Shown: in pieces, positions 1-7,850 of the stretch
How positions within the stretch are numbered: the first letter of the stretch is position 1
Layout of the letters: each line of letters begins with the position of its first letter
Source of the DNA: Sulfurimonas sp. UBA6014
Lineage (GTDB): Bacteria > Campylobacterota > Campylobacteria > Campylobacterales > Sulfurimonadaceae
DNA: 24,101 nucleotides
Direction: 5' to 3'
Assembly: GCA_002428085.1 (NCBI GenBank)
Contig: DJAA01000065.1
Span: 1 to 24,101, forward strand
Program-made: the position numbers and the translations under genes
Notes under the pieces: generated by a model
Seen by the model: only the letters and a program-made list of their open reading frames with translations
Database searches by the model: none
What the model was told of the DNA's origin: nothing

Positions 1-38
1 CCAACTCGCTGGATGGACTAGGAGAAGGTTGAGGATTC
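1..38 (+). other. 3' end of an unidentified upstream gene
   Basis: Only a few dozen bases lie upstream of a strong terminator, so a transcription unit entering from the left must end here. One frame reads NSLDGLGEG and stops with TGA at 30-32, just before the terminator stem. Another frame stops at 44-46, inside the stem. Too little remains to name a protein or to exclude a structured RNA end. It resembles none of the 3' ends of 5S, 16S or 23S rRNA that I could recall. Confidence 0.25.
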
Positions 39-64
39 CAAAATAGTAAAACTATTTTGTTTTT
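39..64 (+). terminator. Rho-independent terminator of the gene entering from the left
   Basis: The stem CAAAATAG (39-46) pairs perfectly with CTATTTTG (52-59) around the loop TAAAA, and five T residues (60-64) follow directly. The stem is A/T rich, which is normal in this base composition. The T tract is on the plus strand only, so it serves leftward-origin transcription and not the tRNA cluster. Confidence 0.65.
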
Positions 65-195
65 ACAGTAGCACTTGCTGAAGCCACTGCTTAATTTGTA
101 AATTTTGAATTTCCTAAAAAAATAAACGTATCGATATAAAAATTACGTGTAAAAAATTTTTAAAATATGATAAAAGAGGGATTGTGTAAAAACAG

Positions 196-284
196 TGGTG
201 GACCCTCAGGGATTCGAACCCTGGGAGGTTTAACCCTCGCCGGTTTTCAAGACCGGTGCAATCGACCAACTCTGCCAAAGATCC
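196..284 (-). tRNA. tRNA-Ser(UGA)
   Basis: The minus strand folds into a class II tRNA. It has a 7-bp acceptor stem (GGATCTT with AGGGTCC, including two G-T wobbles), a 3-bp D stem, an anticodon stem CCGGT/ACCGG with loop CTTGAAA (anticodon TGA), a long variable arm (GAGG/CCTC) and a T arm CAGGG-TTCGAAT-CCCTG. CCA is encoded in the DNA at 196-198. The discriminator base is A, whereas bacterial tRNA-Ser usually has G73. It is the last gene of a four-tRNA cluster. Confidence 0.95.
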
Positions 285-318
285 ACGTTTGTAAAAAAAG
301 AAGTGAGTTATAAAAAAT

Positions 319-392
319 TGGAGGTGCCACCCAGATTTGAACTGGGGATAGCAGCTTTGCAGGCTGCGGCCTTACCACTTGGCGATGGCACC
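319..392 (-). tRNA. tRNA-Cys(GCA)
   Basis: The minus strand forms a standard cloverleaf. The acceptor GGTGCCA pairs with TGGCACC, the anticodon loop CTGCAAA has anticodon GCA, and the T arm is CCCAG-TTCAAAT-CTGGG. The discriminator is U, the expected identity base for cysteine, and CCA is encoded. It lies 34 nt downstream of tRNA-Ser in the sequence as shown, so it is the third gene in transcription order. Confidence 0.96.
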
Positions 393-414
393 AGTCAATC
401 AATTTTTTACGTAA

Positions 415-501
415 TGGTGCCCGAGACCGGACTTGAACCGGTACAGTATTGCTACCGGGGGATTTTAAGTCCCCTGCGTCTACCGATTTCGCCACCCGGG
501 C
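415..501 (-). tRNA. tRNA-Leu(UAA)
   Basis: A class II tRNA on the minus strand. The acceptor GCCCGGG pairs with CTCGGGC. The anticodon stem GGGGA/TCCCC carries the loop CTTAAAA (anticodon TAA). A long variable arm follows, then a T arm ACCGG-TTCAAGT-CCGGT. The discriminator is A, as expected for leucine, and CCA is encoded. It is the second gene of the cluster. Confidence 0.96.
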
Positions 502-533
502 ATGGGTGTCTTTCAACAATTTAATAATTTTAA

Positions 534-608
534 TGGAGCGGGAAACGAGGTTCGAACTCGCGACCCCAACCTTGGCAAGGTTGTGCTCTACCACTGAGCT
601 ATTCCCGC
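534..608 (-). tRNA. tRNA-Gly(GCC)
   Basis: The minus strand shows the acceptor GCGGGAA paired with TTCCCGC, a D arm containing AGCTCAGTGGTAGAGC, the anticodon loop TTGCCAA (anticodon GCC), and the T arm CGAGG-TTCGAAC-CTCGT. The last T-stem pair is a G-T type. Discriminator U and CCA are encoded. It is the promoter-proximal gene of the Gly-Leu-Cys-Ser cluster. Confidence 0.96.
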
Positions 609-641
609 AATTTTCTGACACTTAATTTTTAAGTGGGTGGA

Positions 642-670
642 ATTATAGCCAATTAATTTTCATTTGTAAA
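642..670 (-). promoter_or_regulatory. Sigma-70 type promoter of the tRNA cluster
   Basis: On the minus strand a TTTACA box (665-670) lies exactly 17 nt before a consensus TATAAT (642-647). The predicted start falls near 635, about 27 nt ahead of tRNA-Gly. The intervening leader contains a small inverted repeat (CACTTA 619-624 with TAAGTG 630-635). A near-consensus -35 is unusual in this clade and fits a strongly expressed stable RNA unit. Confidence 0.75.
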
Positions 671-701
671 GAGCTTTTGGATAAAAATTTCGAAAAAATG
701 A

Positions 702-707
702 TATAAT
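702..707 (+). promoter_or_regulatory. -10 element for ilvD-thrS-infC
   Basis: A perfect TATAAT sits 32 nt before the ilvD start codon, with A/T-rich sequence upstream and no convincing -35 box. That is typical of Campylobacterota sigma-70 promoters. It is divergent from the tRNA promoter 32 bp away. Confidence 0.6.
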
Positions 708-739
708 CGCATTTACAATTAAGCAGTATAAGGATTTTT

Positions 740-2425
740 ATGAGAAGTGATATTATAAAAAAAGGGTTTGACAAAGCTCCTCACCGTTCATTGCTACGCG
801 CAACAGGCTTAAAAGATGAAGACTTTGATAAGCCTTTTATTGGGATTGCAAATAGTTATATCGACATCATTCCAGGACACTTTTTTCTCCATGAATATGG
901 CGAAATAGTCAAGCTTGCTATTCGTGAAGCGGGCGGCGTTCCTTTTGTTTTTAACACTATTGGTGTGGATGACGGGATTGCTATGGGGCATGACGGGATG
1001 CTTTATTCTCTGCCTTCACGTGAAATTATCGCTGATTCGATTGAAACTGTCATGAACGCACACAAACTTGATGCGATGATTTGTATTCCTAACTGCGACA
1101 AAATTGTTCCAGGGATGATAATGGGTGCGCTTCGTGTTAACGTGCCAACTGTTTTTGTCTCTGGCGGTCCGATGGCTGCAGGACACAAAAAAGATGGCAC
1201 ACCTATAGACCTTGCCACTGCTTTTGAAGCTGTGGGAAAACATGCTGAAGGGAAAATAAGCGACGAAGAGCTTTATGAAATTGAGTGTGAAGCTTGTCCA
1301 AGCGGTGGAAGTTGTTCAGGAATGTTTACGGCAAACTCCATGAATACTTTATGTGAGGCGATGGGTATCGCACTTCCTGGAAATGGAACCATTCTGGCAA
1401 TGACACCTGCTCGAATAGAGCTTGTCAAAAAAGCTGCAAAAAGAGTTGTAGAGCTCGCTAAAGCGCAAGACCCTAAATACAACATGCGCAATATTTTAAA
1501 TGAAAATGCGATTCATAATGCTTTTGTTATAGACATGGCGATGGGGGGAAGTTCTAATACTGTTTTACACCTTCTAGCCATTGCCAAAGAATCGGGAGTT
1601 GATTTTCCTATTGAGAGAATCAATCAAATAGCGGACAATGTGTCGCATATTGCTAAAATATCTCCATCACTCAGCACGGTTCATATGGATGACATAAACC
1701 GTGCAGGCGGTGTAAATGCGGTTATGAAAGAGGTGAGCCGTCGTGGAGGCATGCTTCATACCGATAGCCTCATGATAACGGGTGAGACACTAGGTGAGCG
1801 CATTGCGGATGCAAAAATTTTGGATGAGACAATTATCCACACAAATGAGAATGCTTACTCTAAAGTGGGTGGTTTGTCGATTTTATTTGGAAATCTTGCA
1901 ACGGAGGGTGCGGTTGTAAAAACTGCTGGCATCACGGGAAATATGAGACAGTTTAAAGGCAAAGCGGTTTGCTTTAACTCTCAGCAAGAGGCGTTAGCAG
2001 GCATCATGAGCCGTAAAGTAAAAGCAGGGGATGTTGTCGTTATCCGTTATGAGGGTCCAAAAGGGGGTCCTGGAATGCAGGAGATGTTGGCACCTACTTC
2101 ACTTATTATGGGCATGGGACTCGGTGAGAGTGTTGCACTCATTACTGATGGTCGTTTTTCAGGTGCAACGCGTGGTGCTTCTATCGGTCACGTCTCACCA
2201 GAAGCGGCAGAGGGCGGACTTATCGCACTTGTTGAAGACGGCGATGAGATAGAGTTAGATACCGATGCGCATCATTTGCAGCTAAATGTCGACGAAGAGA
2301 TTCTCGCACAAAGACGAGCTGCTTGGAAACCTCATAAAAATGAAGTGGCTTCTAAATGGTTGAAGCGTTACGCTTTACTGGTATCAAATGCTTCAAACGG
2401 AGCAGTTCTCAAAACTGAGCTTTAA
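740..2425 (+). CDS. ilvD: Dihydroxy-acid dehydratase
   Basis: A 561-residue IlvD/Edd family enzyme. It dehydrates 2,3-dihydroxy-isovalerate and 2,3-dihydroxy-3-methylvalerate to the 2-oxo acids in the cytoplasm, the third common step of valine, isoleucine and leucine synthesis. Visible signatures are IGVDDGIAMGHDGM (74-87), the iron-sulfur Cys in PNCDKIVPGM (Cys119), Cys186 and Cys192 in ACPSGGSCSGMFTANSMN, and GDVVVIRYEGPKGGPGM plus LITDGRFSGATRG near the C-terminus. The N-terminal PGHFFL segment has Gly where plant-type [2Fe-2S] enzymes carry a third Cys. It thus resembles the E. coli enzyme, whose [4Fe-4S] cluster is oxygen-sensitive (inference). The length is typical. The ATG is preceded by AGGA. 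thrS follows after 41 nt with no terminator seen. Confidence 0.97.
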   Translation: MRSDIIKKGFDKAPHRSLLRATGLKDEDFDKPFIGIANSYIDIIPGHFFLHEYGEIVKLAIREAGGVPFVFNTIGVDDGIAMGHDGMLYSLPSREIIADSIETVMNAHKLDAMICIPNCDKIVPGMIMGALRVNVPTVFVSGGPMAAGHKKDGTPIDLATAFEAVGKHAEGKISDEELYEIECEACPSGGSCSGMFTANSMNTLCEAMGIALPGNGTILAMTPARIELVKKAAKRVVELAKAQDPKYNMRNILNENAIHNAFVIDMAMGGSSNTVLHLLAIAKESGVDFPIERINQIADNVSHIAKISPSLSTVHMDDINRAGGVNAVMKEVSRRGGMLHTDSLMITGETLGERIADAKILDETIIHTNENAYSKVGGLSILFGNLATEGAVVKTAGITGNMRQFKGKAVCFNSQQEALAGIMSRKVKAGDVVVIRYEGPKGGPGMQEMLAPTSLIMGMGLGESVALITDGRFSGATRGASIGHVSPEAAEGGLIALVEDGDEIELDTDAHHLQLNVDEEILAQRRAAWKPHKNEVASKWLKRYALLVSNASNGAVLKTEL

Positions 2426-2466
2426 TAATCTCGAACAACAAGAAATAAACTATAGGAATAAAAAAA

Positions 2467-4275
2467 TTGAATGCAATAGCCATAAAACATAATGATGCAA
2501 TAGTTGATCTCCAAACAGCAAAAGAGATGGGTTTTGAAGGGGAACAGATTCACCTTGACAACTCTGCTGACTCTTTAGAAGTTCTTCGCCACTCCACGGC
2601 ACACCTTATGGCTCAAGCCATAAAATCGCTCTATCCTGATGCAGAGTTTTATGTAGGACCAACTGTTAAAGAGGGCTTTTACTATGACTTTAAGACAAAA
2701 GAAGAAGTGGGTGAGGCGGATTTGAAAACGATTGAGAAAGAGATGCTCTCTTTTGCAAAGAAAAAATATCCAATCGAAAAATATTCCATAACTATGACAC
2801 AAGCCAAAGAGAAGTTTAAAGATGACCATTTGAAACTTGCGGTCATGGAACGCATTAAAGATGAGAGAGTCTCCATCTATAAGCAAGGGGAGTTTGAAGA
2901 CCTTTGCCGTGGGCCACATTTACCTGACATTGGGCTTATTAGAAATTTTAAACTTACAAAAGTTGCAGGTGCTTACCTCGGTGGAGATTCTAAAAATGAG
3001 ATGCTTACACGAATTTATGGCATCGCTTTTGCAGACAAAGAGGCACTCAAAGCGTACTTAGACCAAATGGCCGAAGCTGAAAAACGTGACCACCGTAAAC
3101 TTGGCAATGAGATGAAGCTTTTTACTTTCCGTGAAGAGGTTGGTGCTGGTTTTCCTATTTGGCTTCCAGCGGGTGGAAGGCTTCGTGCAAGACTCGAGTC
3201 ACTTTTATTTAAGGCACACAGAAAACGTGGTTATGAGCCTGTTCGCGGACCTGAAATGCTTCGAAGTGATTTATGGAAAACTTCTGGTCACTACCAAAAT
3301 TATGGTGAAAATATGTACTTTACAAATATAGACGAGCTTGAATTTGGTGTAAAACCTATGAACTGTGTTGGGCACATCAAGGTCTATGAAGAGGAGTTAC
3401 ACTCGTACCGTGACTTGCCGCTGAAGTATTTTGAGTACGGTGTTGTCCATCGTCATGAGATGACGGGTGCTCTTCATGGACTTTTCCGTGTACGTGAGTT
3501 TACACAAGATGATGCACACATTTTTTGTACTTCAGACCAGATTGAAGAGCAGATTATAGAAGTTGTTGATTTTGCCGATAAAATTATGAGCACGTTTGGA
3601 TTTAACTACAAAATGATGATTTCCACAAAACCTGCAAAAGCGGTTGGAAGTGATGAAGTTTGGGAAATTTCAACACAGGCACTTAAAAATGCTATGGAGA
3701 AAAATAGTCTTCCTTACGAGATTGACGAAGGTGGCGGTGCATTTTATGGTCCAAAAATCGACATCAAAATTACAGATGCTATCGGTCGTGAGTGGCAATG
3801 TGGGACAATCCAGTTAGATTTCAATTTACCTGAGCGATTTGAGCTTGAGTACAACGGCGAGAATAACGATAAAATTCAGCCAGTCATGATTCATAGAGCT
3901 ATACTTGGTTCATTTGAGAGATTTATAGGAATTTTGACTGAGCATTATGCTGGAGAATTCCCAATGTTTATAGCGCCTACACAGGTTGCAATTGTTCCTG
4001 TTGCCGAGAGTCATAAAGATTACGCTAAGGAATTATCAGATAAACTTATTGACATTAACGCTGATAGCGAGATTTATGCGAAGAATGACTCTTTAAATAA
4101 AAGAATTAGAACCGCAGAAAAAACGAGAGTTCCTATGATTGTAGTTATTGGTGATGAAGAGATTCAAAACAAAACAGTAGCTATTAGAGATAGAAGATCA
4201 AGAGAGCAGTACAATCTAAGTGAAGCAGATTTTCTCTCACTTATAAAAACTAAAATAAATGAGGTAAATTTTTGA
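2467..4275 (+). CDS. thrS: Threonine--tRNA ligase
   Basis: A 602-residue class II synthetase charging tRNA-Thr. The editing domain shows HSTAH (His42, His46) and CRGPH (Cys147, His151), which remove mischarged serine. The catalytic core has the zinc ligands Cys300, His351 and His476, motif 2 around HRHEMTGALHGLFRVREFTQDD, and motif 3 around HRAILGSFERF. A HGTP anticodon-binding domain runs from about 502 to the end. Only about 35 residues precede the editing domain, where E. coli has a full TGS domain, so TGS is absent or vestigial. C. jejuni ThrRS, as I recall it, is also about 602 residues. The start is TTG with AGGA 9 nt upstream. The stop overlaps infC by 4 nt, which implies coupled translation. 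Confidence 0.97.
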   Translation: MNAIAIKHNDAIVDLQTAKEMGFEGEQIHLDNSADSLEVLRHSTAHLMAQAIKSLYPDAEFYVGPTVKEGFYYDFKTKEEVGEADLKTIEKEMLSFAKKKYPIEKYSITMTQAKEKFKDDHLKLAVMERIKDERVSIYKQGEFEDLCRGPHLPDIGLIRNFKLTKVAGAYLGGDSKNEMLTRIYGIAFADKEALKAYLDQMAEAEKRDHRKLGNEMKLFTFREEVGAGFPIWLPAGGRLRARLESLLFKAHRKRGYEPVRGPEMLRSDLWKTSGHYQNYGENMYFTNIDELEFGVKPMNCVGHIKVYEEELHSYRDLPLKYFEYGVVHRHEMTGALHGLFRVREFTQDDAHIFCTSDQIEEQIIEVVDFADKIMSTFGFNYKMMISTKPAKAVGSDEVWEISTQALKNAMEKNSLPYEIDEGGGAFYGPKIDIKITDAIGREWQCGTIQLDFNLPERFELEYNGENNDKIQPVMIHRAILGSFERFIGILTEHYAGEFPMFIAPTQVAIVPVAESHKDYAKELSDKLIDINADSEIYAKNDSLNKRIRTAEKTRVPMIVVIGDEEIQNKTVAIRDRRSREQYNLSEADFLSLIKTKINEVNF

Positions 4276-4787
4276 ACAAAAAAGATCGCGTAGTCATGAA
4301 TGACGACATTCGTGCAATAGAGTTAAGATGTAATGTGGATGGAGGAGAATCTTTAGGGATTATTTCTACAGATGAGGCTATGAGAAAAGCTAATGAAATG
4401 GGCTTAGACTTAGTTTTAATCGCTCCAGATGCAAAGCCGCCTGTTGCAAAAATCATGGATTACAGCAAGTTTAAATATCAAGAAGAGAAAAAACTTAAAG
4501 AACAAAGAAAAAACCAGACAAAAATAGATATCAAAGAGATAAAACTCTCTGTGAAAATCGCTGAAAATGATGTCTCTTATAAAGTCAAACATGCGAGAGA
4601 ATTTTTATCTGAGGGCAAGCATGTAAAATTTCGTGTATTTTTAAGAGGTCGCGAGATGGCACATCCAGAAGCTGCAAAAGAGGTACTTTTAAAGATTTGG
4701 CCTATGGTTGAAGATTTGGGAACGATGGATAAAACTCCTCGCTTTGAGGGTCGCTACTACAATATGTATATAATTCCAAATAAATAA
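4272..4787 (+). CDS. infC: Translation initiation factor IF-3
   Basis: A 171-residue IF-3. It binds the 30S subunit, keeps it apart from 50S and proofreads initiator tRNA and start codon. The N-domain includes MNDDIRAIELRC and the GIISTDEAMRKA stretch. It is joined by the lysine-rich linker (KFKYQEEKKLKEQRK) to the C-domain with IKEIKLSVKI, VKFRVFLRGREM and the terminal FEGRYYNMYIIP. The start is read as TTG, overlapping the thrS stop, with GAGG 7 nt upstream. Non-ATG starts are a family hallmark linked to IF-3 self-regulation, although the classic codon is ATT. rpmI and rplT, the usual next genes in many bacteria, are absent here. Confidence 0.96.
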   Translation: MNKKDRVVMNDDIRAIELRCNVDGGESLGIISTDEAMRKANEMGLDLVLIAPDAKPPVAKIMDYSKFKYQEEKKLKEQRKNQTKIDIKEIKLSVKIAENDVSYKVKHAREFLSEGKHVKFRVFLRGREMAHPEAAKEVLLKIWPMVEDLGTMDKTPRFEGRYYNMYIIPNK

Positions 4788-4809
4788 TTTATTTCATATT
4801 TTTATATTT

Positions 4810-4844
4810 GAAGATGATTTTTTAGTATTTCATCTTCGTTTTTT
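4810..4844 (+). terminator. Rho-independent terminator after infC
   Basis: The stem GAAGATGA (4810-4817) pairs with TCATCTTC (4830-4837) around a 12-nt A/T loop. It is followed by G and six T residues (4839-4844). It lies 22 nt after the infC stop and closes the ilvD-thrS-infC unit. Confidence 0.8.
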
Positions 4845-4868
4845 CCCTAGTTAATTTAAAAAATGTTG

Positions 4869-6305
4869 TTACTCTAAAGCTTTATTGCTTTGATTGAGCA
4901 TCTCTTCCATGTGATTGTAAAGAGCTACGCTATTTTTTTCCATTTCTTGAAAATTTGTAATAATCTTATTTTTATTTTCAACTACTAAATCATGCGGATA
5001 TATAAATGATATATTTTGCTCTACGAGTTTATGTATTGCATGATGGGGTGCATTCATGGCTTGATATGATTTACAATGGCCAAATTTTACTTTCGCAGGT
5101 CCATCATACCATTTTCCAAGACTACAGGCTGTAGCAGAAGGGAATTCAATCCGTTTTTCACGGCGAAATACAGATGAATAAGCATTAGATTTATAAATTG
5201 TGTGATCAATTTTTGCCAATACAACAAAAACCATATTTTCAAGAGCAAGAGCATAAGAAGAAGCAGTTTTTGCGTCTTTACGAAATGCATCAAGTGTATT
5301 AGTAAAATTATCTATGGTTTGGCTTGAACTATACGCAATCTTACTCATATCATTAGCACCATCTTGCAAATCAGAGGCATCTTGCTTAAAAGTTTGGATA
5401 GATATAGCAATCTGACTTGTTGCTTTTTGAGTACTTTCTGCAAGCTTACGTACCTCATCGGCAACAACAGCAAATCCACGGCCATGTTCCCCAGCTCTTG
5501 CTGCTTCGATGGCTGCATTGAGTGCGAGTAAATTCGTTTGATTGGCAATCTCTTTAATAAGGTCAACGATTGAATTTATGTTAGCGGTTTTTTCGTTGAG
5601 TGCATCAATTTTTTCTGAAGCATTATGCACGCCAGAGATAAGATTATGAAGTTTGTCGCTGACTTCATTGATAGCGTTTGTACTTGCAGATACAGAGTTT
5701 TCGGTAGATTTACTAACTTTTACTATTTTTTCGATGTTTTCAAGTGAGTTAGAAAGGTCTTTCTGGAGTAAATTAAGCTCACCGATAACACCTTGACCGA
5801 TTGTTGATATCTCCGCATTGATGTCAGTATTTTTAATTTGCGATGTATCATTTTTCATATGAGCAATTGCATTATTCGTAATATTAATATTCTCTAAAAA
5901 TTTACCAGAAAAATTTTCTTGGCTAATATGCGGGTAAGACTCTTTTGAACTTGCTTGAGTGATTGAAGAAGAAACCTCTTTAAGAAAGTTGTTAAGCTGA
6001 TTTAAGAGAGCATTGAAATTTTTACGCAACTCTTCAAGCTCTCCCCCTTCTTTGAAGTCTGTGATTTGATTGCTCAAAATTCCATTTTGTGCATCAGCCA
6101 TAGCTTTACTAAAAAGACGAGTGTTCAATTGAACTTTGCGGATATTTATAAACATATACCAAGCTAATGCAAAATTAGCGATATTAATAATACGCATAAT
6201 ATCAAAACCATAATGGTATATTTCCACTATAAGTGCTATAGAAAAAATAAGAAGCGAAATTATATTTGCATACTGAATCTTGGTCAACGAAGAAATATTA
6301 CTCAT
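4869..6305 (-). CDS. Methyl-accepting chemotaxis protein with C-terminal CZB domain
   Basis: A 478-residue chemoreceptor. Two hydrophobic segments (about 13-29 and 36-54) are separated by only a few residues, so there is no periplasmic sensor domain. A HAMP-like linker and coiled coil follow. Next comes the signalling hairpin with the near-invariant tip EIANQTNLLALNAAIEAARA (252-271) and GHGRGF-like EHGRGFAVVADEVRKLAE, which contacts CheA and CheW. The C-terminal 110 residues are a CZB (chemoreceptor zinc-binding) domain: His368, Cys394 in ACSLGKWY, and the HHAIH His residues (421-425) are the expected zinc ligands. CZB receptors such as H. pylori TlpD and E. coli DgcZ respond to zinc or oxidants, so cytoplasmic redox or metal sensing is likely here. 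A GACAGGAAAC stretch gives the ribosome site. Confidence 0.93.
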   Translation of the reverse strand: MSNISSLTKIQYANIISLLIFSIALIVEIYHYGFDIMRIINIANFALAWYMFINIRKVQLNTRLFSKAMADAQNGILSNQITDFKEGGELEELRKNFNALLNQLNNFLKEVSSSITQASSKESYPHISQENFSGKFLENINITNNAIAHMKNDTSQIKNTDINAEISTIGQGVIGELNLLQKDLSNSLENIEKIVKVSKSTENSVSASTNAINEVSDKLHNLISGVHNASEKIDALNEKTANINSIVDLIKEIANQTNLLALNAAIEAARAGEHGRGFAVVADEVRKLAESTQKATSQIAISIQTFKQDASDLQDGANDMSKIAYSSSQTIDNFTNTLDAFRKDAKTASSYALALENMVFVVLAKIDHTIYKSNAYSSVFRREKRIEFPSATACSLGKWYDGPAKVKFGHCKSYQAMNAPHHAIHKLVEQNISFIYPHDLVVENKNKIITNFQEMEKNSVALYNHMEEMLNQSNKALE

Positions 6306-6372
6306 GATGTTTCCTGTCTAAAAAATTAATCTATATTGTATTGCACTAATTCTTCAATGAAGAATAAACAGT

Positions 6373-6411
6373 ATAAAATTTCTCTTAATACCTACTTTAA
6401 AGAAATTTTAT
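6373..6411 (-). terminator. Inverted repeat at the end of the MFS gene, possible terminator
   Basis: ATAAAATTTCT (6373-6383) and AGAAATTTTAT (6401-6411) form a perfect 11-bp inverted repeat around a 17-nt loop, overlapping the stop of the MFS gene. In the minus-strand transcript the distal arm ends TTTTAT, a poor U-tract. It may be a weak terminator or a 3' stabilising hairpin. A second, 17-bp perfect palindrome (ATTCTTC-AAT-GAAGAAT, 6349-6365) lies downstream, between this repeat and the chemoreceptor gene. Confidence 0.4.
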
Positions 6412-7736
6412 TTAGAAATTTTAGCTCTTAACTCTTGCTCTTCAATTGCATCAGAAGCATATTTTATAACAGTTAAATTTTCTGTTTCATTTATATACCA
6501 TTCTGCAATATGCTCACTTTCCAAAGCATTGAGCTTGTCTGTATCAACCTGTGAGTTTGGAATATAAAGATGAGAAAACTTTACCGGATTTTCTAGTTTA
6601 AGTGTCCAAAGCAGCCAGAGTGTTGTCAAAAGTGCTACGGCAACCCCAATATCTGCACGATTATTTGCACTCTCACTTATATCTAAAAAAAGACCCGTTA
6701 AAGTTCCCCCTAAAAATGTTGCAAAATAAGCAGCTGAGTTGGCAATGCCAAGAGCCGCCCCTTTTTGATGTACTTTTGCAAATTTACTGATCATGGACTG
6801 AACAAGAGGCTCCATCATATTAAATGCTATAAAAAAGAGAACAACACCCACAACAAAAATATTAGCGATATTTGTGAGTCCCATGATAAGAAAAGATGCT
6901 ATGAAAAAAACTATAGAGATAAGAAAAATTAGTTTAGGTTTATTCTTCTTTTCTCCAAAAACTACGGCAGGTCCCATGGCTAAAAGACCAAGAATCATGG
7001 CAGGGAAATAGGCTTTATATAAATCTGATTTTTCCCAGCCAAAAGCGTCGCTTGTGAGAATGATAGGGATAAGAACAAAGGCAACAGTCATTAAACCTTT
7101 TTGCATCGCATTGATGATTATCATGTTTGAAAGGTTTGGGTCTTTAAGAATGTCTGATGTTTTTGAGGAGGCATGATAAATGTGTTTAATTCTAGGCGGC
7201 GTAGGAACTTTCGTAAAAAGGACGAGCATGGCTAAAATAGAAAGAACCGCTGTGATGATAAAGAGGGTGTCAACGCCATAAGAAGCACCTATAACAGGAC
7301 CAACACCCATAGCGACTGCAAAACTTATGGCGATGGAGCCGCCCATAAGAGCCATAGCTTTGCCACGAACCTCTTCTTCAACTAAGTCAGAAATCATCGC
7401 CGTTATAACCGAGCCGATTGCCCCTGCACCTTGAAGGAAACGCCCCACCATGAGCGTATAAATGTCGGTAGAGTAGGCACAAATAATAGAGCCTATTAAG
7501 AAGATGATTAAGCCCACTAAAATCGTAGGCTTTCTCCCTATTTTATCGCTCATGCTTCCAAAAGGAACTTGAAAAACAGCTTGTGTCAGGGCGTATCCGC
7601 CAACAACAACACCAACTAAAAGAGGTGTCGCACCTTCTAATTCTAAAGCATAAACAGAAATAACAGGAAGAACTAAAAAGAGACCTAAAAACCTAAGCGA
7701 AAGAATCGCAGAGAGAGGAAAAACTTTTTTAAACAT
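6408..7736 (-). CDS. YajR-like major facilitator superfamily transporter
   Basis: A 442-residue inner-membrane MFS protein with about 12 hydrophobic helices. It has MFS motif A (GSMSDKIGRKP) in the loop after helix 2 and LRFLGLFLVLPV in helix 1. Both correspond closely to E. coli YajR as I recall it. After helix 12 a cytoplasmic tail (from about VDTDKLNALESEHIAEWYIN to the end) aligns in pattern with the YAM domain of YajR, a small ferredoxin-like regulatory fold. The substrate is unknown: drug or metabolite export by proton antiport is the family role. The gene is divergent from rdgB and followed on the same strand by the chemoreceptor. AAGG precedes the ATG. Confidence 0.88.
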   Translation of the reverse strand: MFKKVFPLSAILSLRFLGLFLVLPVISVYALELEGATPLLVGVVVGGYALTQAVFQVPFGSMSDKIGRKPTILVGLIIFLIGSIICAYSTDIYTLMVGRFLQGAGAIGSVITAMISDLVEEEVRGKAMALMGGSIAISFAVAMGVGPVIGASYGVDTLFIITAVLSILAMLVLFTKVPTPPRIKHIYHASSKTSDILKDPNLSNMIIINAMQKGLMTVAFVLIPIILTSDAFGWEKSDLYKAYFPAMILGLLAMGPAVVFGEKKNKPKLIFLISIVFFIASFLIMGLTNIANIFVVGVVLFFIAFNMMEPLVQSMISKFAKVHQKGAALGIANSAAYFATFLGGTLTGLFLDISESANNRADIGVAVALLTTLWLLWTLKLENPVKFSHLYIPNSQVDTDKLNALESEHIAEWYINETENLTVIKYASDAIEEQELRAKISK

Positions 7737-7759
7737 GGGAAGCCTTGATGGTTTTATTA

Positions 7760-7777
7760 TATAATGGCGCCATTATA
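7760..7777. promoter_or_regulatory. 18-bp perfect palindrome carrying -10 boxes on both strands
   Basis: TATAATGGCGCCATTATA is an exact palindrome between the divergent MFS and rdgB genes. Its left half is a consensus -10 box for rdgB (7760-7765) and its right half is a consensus -10 box for the MFS gene on the minus strand (7772-7777). Predicted starts would lie inside the opposite half, so the two promoters overlap. A symmetric operator for a dimeric regulator is an alternative reading. Confidence 0.6.
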
Positions 7778-7850
7778 GTAAAAAAATATTTATTCAAACT
7801 TTGTAGAATTTAGAGTTTGTCATTTAAAGATATGTATAAGGAAAAATAAT

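Noticed and set aside
50..94. A plus-strand frame ending in VALAEATA and a stop, like a protein C-terminus or an ssrA-type tag
   Set aside because: The frame is closed by TAG TAA just upstream and overlaps the terminator. No tmRNA acceptor arm was found.
65..195. Imperfect inverted repeat near CAGTAGC...GCCACTG and A/T-rich sequence between the first terminator and tRNA-Ser
   Set aside because: It has a mismatch or G-U pair, no T tract on either strand and no ORF. I see no gene here, and no clear terminator for the tRNA cluster.
247..621. Open frames across the tRNA cluster on both strands
   Set aside because: They run through four well-folded tRNA genes and have no ribosome sites or protein-like content.
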